From the NCBI GenBank assembly GCA_025355305.1, contig JANXZW010000049.1, positions 1-64,000 of the forward strand: a stretch of DNA of 64,000 bases, read 5' to 3'. The translations under genes were made by a program, and so were the position numbers. Each line of letters opens with the position of its first letter. Positions within the stretch are counted from its first letter, which is position 1. The notes under the pieces are model-generated. The model had not been told where the DNA came from and did not search any database. It saw only the letters and a program-made list of their open reading frames with translations. Shown in pieces: positions 57,828-64,000 of this stretch. The stretch comes from Actinomycetes bacterium. GTDB taxonomy: Bacteria; Actinomycetota; Actinomycetes; Nanopelagicales; Nanopelagicaceae.

Positions 57828-59188
57828 TGGCAAATATTGGGAAGAAGCCGAGGCCAGAGGCGGCCCGGCTACTGGTTTTCCACCTCCTAACCCAAGTAAA
57901 TCGCCAAGGAGCTTACGCAAACCTTCGCCTTCCCGAACTCCTCGCTAACTCCTCGCTCGATGAGCGAGATCGAGCTCTCGCTACTGAACTTGGATACGGC
58001 ACGCTGCGCATGCAGGGTAAACACGATGCTTTGATGAAGCGACATCTTGATCGCCCCTTTGATGAGGTGGATCCAGGGATCATCGATATTGTGCGGATGG
58101 GTATTCACCAGGTGAAGGAGATGCGTATTCCAGACCATGCCGCTGTCAGCGAAACGGTGGAAGTGGCGCGCGCAACTATCGGTGAAGCAAAGGCTACCTT
58201 TGTGAATGCAATATTGCGTAAGGCGACGAGTGATCCAAATTTTGAGGTTGAGATAGAGGCGATTGCTGATCCAAAGTTGCGCTTGGCTACAAAGTACTCT
58301 CATCCAGAATGGGAGGTCGCCGCCTTCTTTGATCAATTAAAGGATTGGCAAGAGGTCGAAGGGTTACTGAACGCCAACAACATCCCTGTGAAACCCCACC
58401 TCATAGCCTGGCCAGGGCGAAGCACCGTCTCTGAACTTCTCCAAGAGGGTGGGGAACTCCTTGATTGGACTAGCAATGGAGTGCTCTCCGCAAAGATGCC
58501 CGGCGCCTACCAGGCAATTAAAGAACGTCGAGCTGGAGTCCAAGATCGGGGATCGCAACTCGTTGCGCAAATCTTTCTAAACACCGCCGCAGGTGTAGAA
58601 ATTTCAAGTGAACTTTCTTGGCTGGATATGTGTGCTGGACCGGGTGGAAAGGCATCTGCGCTCTTTACGGATCTTCACATGAATCGTCCTATGGATCGAT
58701 TTATGGCGAATGAACCAAGCGAACATCGCGCTCGATTAGTGTCACACGTCATTCCGCCCGCACATGTAATGGTTCATCCCGGTCAAGAGTTGGCCGCGTT
58801 GGGTGTTAAATACGACCGAATTTTGATAGATGCCCCCTGCACCGGTCTGGGGGCTCTGCGTCGCAGACCGGAAGCGAGATGGCGACGCACACCGCAAGAT
58901 CTCAAGGAATTGGTGAAAATCCAGCGCGAACTTCTATCCGCGGGGGTCGAGCTACTAGCTCCCGGAGGGATCTTGGCATATGTAACTTGCTCACCCCATC
59001 TTCTAGAGACGAAGGCACAGGTACTTGAACTCCGCCATCGCCACAAAGATCTAGAAGAATTGGATATCAAGGACTTTCTTCCAGAAACGGTACCGCTGCG
59101 GGTGCGGACCGAGGACGGTGCGCTACAGCTCTGGAGCCATCGAGATGATTCAGATTCGATGTTTATGGCGCTCTTTCGTCGGATCTAA
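57827..59188 (+). CDS. rsmB: 16S rRNA (cytosine-5) methyltransferase RsmB/Sun
   Basis: 453 residues. N-terminal NusB-like helical RNA-binding domain (ARLLVFHLLTQVNRQGAYANLRLPELL), then a SAM methyltransferase with LDMCAGPGGKASALFTDL, DAPCTGLGALRRRPEARW and the catalytic Cys in VTCSPHLLET. It methylates C967-equivalent of 16S rRNA. GTG start sharing one base with fmt. Confidence 0.93.
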   Translation: MANIGKKPRPEAARLLVFHLLTQVNRQGAYANLRLPELLANSSLDERDRALATELGYGTLRMQGKHDALMKRHLDRPFDEVDPGIIDIVRMGIHQVKEMRIPDHAAVSETVEVARATIGEAKATFVNAILRKATSDPNFEVEIEAIADPKLRLATKYSHPEWEVAAFFDQLKDWQEVEGLLNANNIPVKPHLIAWPGRSTVSELLQEGGELLDWTSNGVLSAKMPGAYQAIKERRAGVQDRGSQLVAQIFLNTAAGVEISSELSWLDMCAGPGGKASALFTDLHMNRPMDRFMANEPSEHRARLVSHVIPPAHVMVHPGQELAALGVKYDRILIDAPCTGLGALRRRPEARWRRTPQDLKELVKIQRELLSAGVELLAPGGILAYVTCSPHLLETKAQVLELRHRHKDLEELDIKDFLPETVPLRVRTEDGALQLWSHRDDSDSMFMALFRRI

Positions 59189-59220
59189 GCGCACTAGAAC
59201 ATTTAGGTAGGCTTGCCTCC

Positions 59221-59877
59221 ATGGCGATTCGAATCTGTCCCAGCATTCTCAATGCGGATCACAGTCGTTTAAAGGATGAGATCACCGCGGTCGCAACCGC
59301 AGATCTTCTCCACCTAGATGTTATGGACAATATCTTCGTTCCCAACCAAACCTTCTCCATCACAGAGTGTCGTGAGATTATCCAGTTCTCCACCTTGCCC
59401 GTGGATACACATTTGATGATTATCGACCCGGATGTTAAGGCGGTTCTCTATGCGCAGGCGGGGAGTGCGAGTGTGACTTTCCATCTTGAGGCGAGCGCAG
59501 AGCCTTTAGAGACTATCAAGCAGCTGCGCGCGGCAGGAACGAGGGTTGGAGTGGCCATCAAACCAAATACGCCCTTTGAAAATGTCCTGCATCTACTGCC
59601 AGAGATTGATATGTTGCTCATCATGACCGTGGAGCCGGGTTTCGGCGGTCAAAAATTCATGCACGATCAGTTGCCCAAGATTGAAGAGGCTCGGCGAGGG
59701 ATCTCCCTTTTGAATGAGAAACTGCCTTGGTTGCAGGTTGATGGAGGTCTTACCATCGAAACCATAGCACTGGCGGCGCGGGCAGGGGCGGATACCTTTG
59801 TCGCCGGAAGTGCAATCTATCGAGCAGAGAACCCGGCCCAAGCCATAAGAACGCTCAGAGAGTTGGCCTCACAGTGA
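59221..59877 (+). CDS. rpe: Ribulose-phosphate 3-epimerase
   Basis: 218 residues, TIM barrel. ICPSILNADHSRLKDEI, HLDVMDNIFVPNQTF, MTVEPGFGGQKFM and VDGGLTIETIALAARAGADTFVAGSAIY are diagnostic. It interconverts ribulose 5-P and xylulose 5-P, and ribulose 5-P is also the substrate for RibBA encoded downstream. Overlaps ribD by 4 bp. Confidence 0.96.
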   Translation: MAIRICPSILNADHSRLKDEITAVATADLLHLDVMDNIFVPNQTFSITECREIIQFSTLPVDTHLMIIDPDVKAVLYAQAGSASVTFHLEASAEPLETIKQLRAAGTRVGVAIKPNTPFENVLHLLPEIDMLLIMTVEPGFGGQKFMHDQLPKIEEARRGISLLNEKLPWLQVDGGLTIETIALAARAGADTFVAGSAIYRAENPAQAIRTLRELASQ

Positions 59878-60866
59878 GCTACGACGAGAACTTTCTGCGC
59901 CAAGCGATCCAGATCGGTGAATCGGGCTTGGGGAGAACTTTTCCCAACCCGATTGTGGGAGCGGTGCTGGTCGATTCAGAAGGAAGGGTGCTGGGAGAAG
60001 GTTTTCACGCTGGAGCAGAACATGCCGAAGTGATCGCGATTGCAGATGCCCGAGGTAAAGGCAATGAGATAAGGGGCGCAACTCTCTATTGCTCATTAGA
60101 GCCTTGCAACCATCACGGGAGAACACCTCCTTGCACGGATGCCATCATTGACGCGGGCATTGCGGAGGTTTACTTTGCGCTCTCCGATCCAAATCCAACC
60201 GCTGCAGGCGGGGCCGAAAGGTTGCGTAACGCCGCCCTTGAAGTGAAGGGTGATCTTCTTCGAGATGAAGCGATCTACTCCAATCGCGCTTGGATAACGA
60301 AGCTCACGCTAAGTAGGCCACGAATTACCTTGAAGATTGCCCAAACGTTAGATGCGCGGGTGGCGGCGAGCAATGGTGAATCCAAATGGATTACCTCTAC
60401 CGAATCGCGCACACATGCGAAGAAATTGCGTGATGGTTTCGATGCTATTTGTATCGGCACTGGCACTGCAATCTCTGATAACCCAACGCTCCGTGGAGTG
60501 AGCCACAATCCGGTGCGATATGTTTTAGGGGAACGCGCGCTTCCAGAGCTCTTGCTTGATGGTGAAGAGGGATTTCAGCAATTGAAAACGCACCTAATCG
60601 AAGAGAGCCTTGCGCAATTCTGTGAACGTGGCTTCAACTCAGTCCTCATTGAGGGGGGACCGACCATCGCCTCCGCCTTCTTGCGAGCCGGTGTCGTAGA
60701 TGAGCTCCATCTGTATTTGGCGCCTTCGATTATGGGTTCAGGGCGCGCAGCCATCGATATCCCTGAATTCAGCGATTTCTCTCAACAACTACACTATGGG
60801 TTGAATTCTCTCTCGATAATCGATGGCGATATCTTCGCCACCTACCTAAAAAAGGAGAGTGATTAG
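59874..60866 (+). CDS. ribD: Riboflavin deaminase/reductase RibD
   Basis: 330 residues. N-terminal zinc deaminase with HAGAEHAEVIAI and CSLEPCNHHGRTPPCTDAI, C-terminal NADPH reductase with LKIAQTLDARVAASNGESKWI and LIEGGPTIASAFL. Two steps of riboflavin synthesis. The reductase half is slightly short before LIEGGP. GTG start in a 4-bp overlap with rpe. Confidence 0.95.
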   Translation: MSYDENFLRQAIQIGESGLGRTFPNPIVGAVLVDSEGRVLGEGFHAGAEHAEVIAIADARGKGNEIRGATLYCSLEPCNHHGRTPPCTDAIIDAGIAEVYFALSDPNPTAAGGAERLRNAALEVKGDLLRDEAIYSNRAWITKLTLSRPRITLKIAQTLDARVAASNGESKWITSTESRTHAKKLRDGFDAICIGTGTAISDNPTLRGVSHNPVRYVLGERALPELLLDGEEGFQQLKTHLIEESLAQFCERGFNSVLIEGGPTIASAFLRAGVVDELHLYLAPSIMGSGRAAIDIPEFSDFSQQLHYGLNSLSIIDGDIFATYLKKESD

Positions 60867-61459
60867 TGTTCACCGGCCTTATTGGAGCAATGGGGGAGGT
60901 ATCTCGCGTTGATCACACGCGCGAAGCACTAACCCTCACGATCAGAACTCCCATTGGATATGGGCCCTTCTCTCATGGAGAATCTATCTCTGTCGATGGT
61001 GTCTGTCTCTCTGTGATTGCCTCTACGGAGAGTTCCTTCTCTGTCGATGTGATGCGCGAAACTTTGCTGGTCACTTCACTCAAGAACGTTGCCTTAGGAA
61101 AACAGGTGAATTTGGAGCGCGCAATGCTTGCAGGGGGTCGCATGGGTGGTCACTACGTGCAAGGCCATGTCGATACCGTTGGTAAGCTAGAGAAGAGGGA
61201 ACCCGGAGAGAAATGGGAATACTTCACCTTCCAGATCCCGAGGAAATTTACGCGGTACATCGTCAAGCGAGGCTCAATAGCAATCCAAGGGGTGTCTCTG
61301 ACTGTAGTGGATGTGTCCAAGAAACATTTAGTCGTATCACTCATCCCAGAAACTTTGCGAGCCACTAATTTATCGGCGCTGCGCCCGGGAGATGACGTCA
61401 ATTTTGAGGTCGATATCTTGGCAAAATATGTCGAGAAAGCGCTCGGCAAAGCTAAATGA
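60866..61459 (+). CDS. ribE: Riboflavin synthase alpha chain
   Basis: 197 residues with the internal duplication of the family: MFTGLIGAMGEV..SVDGVCLSV and HYVQGHVDTVGKLEKRE..SIAIQGVSLTVVDV. It dismutates two 6,7-dimethyl-8-ribityllumazines to riboflavin. Called ribC in some species. GTG start shares a base with ribD; overlaps ribBA by 4 bp. Confidence 0.95.
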   Translation: MFTGLIGAMGEVSRVDHTREALTLTIRTPIGYGPFSHGESISVDGVCLSVIASTESSFSVDVMRETLLVTSLKNVALGKQVNLERAMLAGGRMGGHYVQGHVDTVGKLEKREPGEKWEYFTFQIPRKFTRYIVKRGSIAIQGVSLTVVDVSKKHLVVSLIPETLRATNLSALRPGDDVNFEVDILAKYVEKALGKAK

Positions 61460-62646
61460 AGTTGACTCTTGCTCTCCAAGAGTTACAAGAAGGAAGATTC
61501 CTTCTTGTCACCGACGATCCAACTCGGGAAGATGAGGGTGACTTGATCCTCGCCGCGCAGTTTGCCACGGCAGAGCGCATTGGATTTATGGTTCGACACA
61601 CCTCCGGCATAATCTGCGTTGCAATTACTCCGGAGGCAACCGATCAATTCGATCTTCCGCCTATGGTCCTGCGAAACGAGGACCATAAAGAGACAGCCTT
61701 TACGGTCTCTGTTGATATGAGAATTGGAAGCACCACTGGTATTTCTCCCTCCGAAAGGGCGGCTACTATCGTTGCGCTGAGCGACCCCACAAGTACGCCA
61801 TCCACATTCACAAGACCGGGTCATGTCTTCCCACTCCGCGCTCACCCGCTCGGACTGGCGGGGAGAGAAGGTCATACCGAGGCAGCCATCGATTTGATGC
61901 GTATGGCGGAGTTGCGGCCAGCGGGGGTTCTCAGCGAGGTAGTTGGGGATCATGGGGAGATCCTCAAAGGATCTGCCTTGCAGAACTTTGCCACCACTCA
62001 TGGAATCTTTCAGATCTCGATCTCAGAGATCATACGCGAAATGGTTAACCTTCCAGCGATGCAGCGCCAGGTGCATCCACTAGCCAGTGCCCTACTCCCT
62101 CGTAATCAACAGGAGTGGAAGATACATATCTATCGTGGTTCGCAAGGCGAGAGCCATATAGCGATGGTGCTGGGGGAGTTACCTGCATCGGTCCTAACCC
62201 GTGTTCATTCTGAGTGTCGCACCGGCGATGTTTTCAATTCGGCGCGCTGCGATTGTGGTGCGCAATTAGCTGAGGCAATGACGGAGATCGAGAGCGAAGG
62301 TAGTGGGATCGTGGTCTATTTAGATGGACACGAAGGTCGCGGTATCGGACTTGTTAATAAGATTAGAGCGTATGCCCTGCAAGACAAGGGTTTTGACACG
62401 ATCACGGCCAATGAAGAGTTGGGACTTCCGGTTGATGCCAGGCAGTGGGAAGACTCCATCGAGATCCTTAAAGATCTCGGAGTGCGCGAGGTGCGCTTAA
62501 TGTCCCATAATCCTTTAAAGAGTTCGGCTCTGCGTTCTGCAGGTATCAACGTCACCGTTGTCGAAACAAAAACGCATCTGACCGCTGAAAATCGTGGGTA
62601 CCTCTCTACCAAACGGAGCGAATTGGGCCATGATTTAATCATTTAA
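61456..62646 (+). CDS. ribBA: Bifunctional DHBP synthase / GTP cyclohydrolase II
   Basis: 396 residues. N-terminal 3,4-dihydroxy-2-butanone-4-P synthase (TDDPTREDEGDLILAAQ, RPGHVFPLRA, GHTEAAIDLMRMA) and C-terminal GTP cyclohydrolase II with zinc ligands in HSECRTGDVFNSARCDCGAQ and GHEGRGIGLVNKIRAYALQ. It supplies both precursors of the lumazine. No FMN riboswitch precedes the rib cluster. Confidence 0.96.
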   Translation: MKLTLALQELQEGRFLLVTDDPTREDEGDLILAAQFATAERIGFMVRHTSGIICVAITPEATDQFDLPPMVLRNEDHKETAFTVSVDMRIGSTTGISPSERAATIVALSDPTSTPSTFTRPGHVFPLRAHPLGLAGREGHTEAAIDLMRMAELRPAGVLSEVVGDHGEILKGSALQNFATTHGIFQISISEIIREMVNLPAMQRQVHPLASALLPRNQQEWKIHIYRGSQGESHIAMVLGELPASVLTRVHSECRTGDVFNSARCDCGAQLAEAMTEIESEGSGIVVYLDGHEGRGIGLVNKIRAYALQDKGFDTITANEELGLPVDARQWEDSIEILKDLGVREVRLMSHNPLKSSALRSAGINVTVVETKTHLTAENRGYLSTKRSELGHDLII

Positions 62647-62698
62647 GCAGCGTGTAAACTGCTGACTGCATCCTTTTGGGGATCATTAGGGAGAAGCT

Positions 62699-63196
62699 AT
62701 GAGCGGGGCAGGCACACCGGCAGAGGAATTAAGTCGCGCTCTGGATTCCACATCAGCTCACGGCAAGAAGATCGCCATAGTGGCAGCCAGTTGGCATGCA
62801 GAGATAGTTGAAGCGATGATCGAGCGCGCCGCGGCAGAGCTTAGACGTATGGGGGCAGCGGCAATTGAAGTCTTCCATGTTCCAGGCTCATTTGAGATTC
62901 CCGTCTTTCTAACAAATATCGTAGAGAATTTTGATGGGTTTATTGCTCTGGGGCTCGTTCTACGTGGAGAGACAGCACATTTCGAGTATGTCTGTTCGGG
63001 AGTAACACAGGGGATTGTTCAAATCTCTTTAGAATCTAAGAAACCGATCGCATTTGGGGTATTAATGTGCCAGAACCTTGAACAAGCGGTTAATCGGAGT
63101 GGTTTACCTGGCTCCGCCGAGGATAAAGGGGTGGAGTGTGCTCAAGCGGTAATTGCCACCTTAATCGCAATCGATTCTACTAAGGTTTCTTCGTGA
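62699..63196 (+). CDS. ribH: 6,7-dimethyl-8-ribityllumazine synthase
   Basis: 165 residues. [48 protein letters not shown] and PIAFGVLM are the family landmarks. It forms the lumazine used by riboflavin synthase; homologs assemble into pentamers or 60-mers. ATG 62699 with GGGAGAAG upstream; a 52-bp gap after ribBA suggests a separate translation start. Overlaps hisE by 4 bp. Confidence 0.95.
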   Translation: MSGAGTPAEELSRALDSTSAHGKKIAIVAASWHAEIVEAMIERAAAELRRMGAAAIEVFHVPGSFEIPVFLTNIVENFDGFIALGLVLRGETAHFEYVCSGVTQGIVQISLESKKPIAFGVLMCQNLEQAVNRSGLPGSAEDKGVECAQAVIATLIAIDSTKVSS

Positions 63197-63456
63197 AGAA
63201 CTTTGATCAATTATGGATTGAACTTACTGCCAAGGCAGCGGCGAGGCCGGCGCAATCCGCGACCGTGAACGCATTAGATTCCGGCATTCACGCAATGGGA
63301 AAGAAGATCATTGAGGAAGCTGGGGAAGTTTGGTTAGCGGCCGAGCATGAGAGCGACGAGGCGCTAGCCCTTGAGATCTCCCAACTCCTCTTTAGGGTAC
63401 AAATTGTGATGTTAGCTCGCGGGATCACTCCCGAAGACGTTTATAAAGTTCTGTAA
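63193..63456 (+). CDS. hisE: Phosphoribosyl-ATP diphosphatase
   Basis: 87 residues, MazG-like helical fold. [19 protein letters not shown] and [19 protein letters not shown] hold the acidic metal-binding residues. Second step of histidine synthesis, placed just before hisG, the first step. GTG start in a 4-bp overlap with ribH. Confidence 0.94.
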   Translation: MKNFDQLWIELTAKAAARPAQSATVNALDSGIHAMGKKIIEEAGEVWLAAEHESDEALALEISQLLFRVQIVMLARGITPEDVYKVL

Positions 63457-63476
63457 TTTCATAAAAGGAGAGCGTG

Positions 63477-64000
63477 ATGCTTAAGGTAGCAATTCCCAAT
63501 AAAGGATCACTCTCGGATTCTGCAATCGCTATGTTAAAAGAGGCGGGCTACCGCCAACGTAGTGATGCGCGTGACCTCACACTTATTGATCCTGAGAATG
63601 AAATTGAGTTCTATTACCTGCGTCCACGCGATATTGCGCTCTATGTTGCAAGTGGTGAGCTTGAAGTTGGTATAACCGGGCGAGACCTGCTCATCGATAG
63701 TGGGGCTCAAGCAGAAGAGGTACTTGCCTTAGATTTTGGTAAGAGCACCTTTCGTTTTGCCGCACCCATTGGTTTGAAAATCAGTGAGAGCGAGCTTTCC
63801 GGCAAACGCGTGGCTACGGCATATCCTGGACTTGTCGAGAGACATTTTGCGAAAATGAACATATCTGTCAAGGTCATTCGCCTCGACGGCGCTGTAGAGA
63901 GTTCGATTCGCCTCGGAGTCGCCGATGTCATAGCCGATGTGGTTTCCACCGGCGGGACTTTGCGCCAAGCCGGACTTGCCATCTTTGGTGAGACCATTTT
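63477..64000 (+). CDS. hisG: ATP phosphoribosyltransferase, 5' part (runs off the window)
   Basis: About 174 residues visible from ATG 63477, with AAAGGAGA 6 bases or more upstream; GTG 63474 is also in frame. [35 protein letters not shown] and [17 protein letters not shown] are typical of HisG. Catalyses ATP plus PRPP condensation, the feedback-regulated entry to histidine synthesis. Whether it is the long form with a C-terminal regulatory domain is outside the window. Confidence 0.94.
   Translation, partial: MLKVAIPNKGSLSDSAIAMLKEAGYRQRSDARDLTLIDPENEIEFYYLRPRDIALYVASGELEVGITGRDLLIDSGAQAEEVLALDFGKSTFRFAAPIGLKISESELSGKRVATAYPGLVERHFAKMNISVKVIRLDGAVESSIRLGVADVIADVVSTGGTLRQAGLAIFGETI

Noticed and set aside
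59189-59873. FMN riboswitch upstream of the riboflavin genes
   Set aside because: ribD overlaps rpe by 4 bp and the gaps at 59189-59220 and 62647-62698 are too short and lack the RFN conserved stems.

Overview
The window looks like a chromosome segment of a compact actinobacterium. Four things support this: a phosphatidylinositol mannoside block (pgsA, acyltransferase, pimA), an actinobacterial integration host factor (mIHF) domain, an Ap4A-phosphorylase-type HIT protein beside thrS, and the long conserved order alaS-ruvX-mltG-aro-efp-nusB-pyr-gmk-rpoZ-coaBC-metK-priA-def-fmt-rsmB-rpe-rib-his. G+C looks close to half by eye (not computed). Genes are tightly packed with many 4-bp stop/start overlaps. 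A small-genome, probably aquatic relative of the Nanopelagicales is my best guess, but the window alone cannot prove it.

Layout. (1) 1-7322 is an accessory region broken up by tRNA genes: the 3' end of a nitrilase-family gene, a sugar-dehydrogenase-like gene, a DUF1349 gene interrupted by an in-frame TGA, tRNA-Val, a stand-alone mannose-6-P isomerase-type cupin, a ROK sugar kinase, two paralogous secreted FN3/papain-like proteins on either side of a LuxR-type regulator with a degenerate receiver, then tRNA-Cys and tRNA-Gly. A near-perfect 22-bp copy of the tRNA-Val 3' end at 445-466 suggests that the 1.8 kb next to tRNA-Val arrived by site-specific integration. (2) 7451-23746 holds folate (pabBC), thrS, HIT, PIM lipid synthesis, vitamin B6 (pdxST), yebC, ruvCAB and secDF. 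(3) 23772-36397 holds relA, a DUF349 protein, an MBL hydrolase, hisS, aspS, alaS, ruvX, mltG and aroE. (4) 36448-41093 holds a prepilin peptidase, aroCKBQ, efp and nusB. (5) 41131-50835 is a complete de novo UMP operon (pyrR, pyrB, pyrC, carAB, pyrK, pyrD, pyrF) preceded by a PyrR-type RNA site that overlaps the ribosome binding site. (6) 50832-64000 holds an mIHF-guanylate kinase fusion, rpoZ, coaBC, metK, a helicase-motif-less priA, def, fmt, rsmB, rpe, riboflavin genes ribD, ribE, ribBA and ribH, then hisE and the start of hisG.

How it fits together. From pabBC to hisG the window is essentially core metabolism and information processing in long co-directional operons. The parts that depart from the ordinary are the tRNA-flanked left end (secreted paralog pair plus phosphorylation-incompetent-looking regulator, att-like duplication, stop-interrupted gene), a shortened GTPase-like remnant antisense to the HIT/pgsA junction, the mIHF-Gmk fusion, and class 1B dihydroorotate dehydrogenase in place of the quinone-linked class 2 enzyme that I associate with many actinobacteria.
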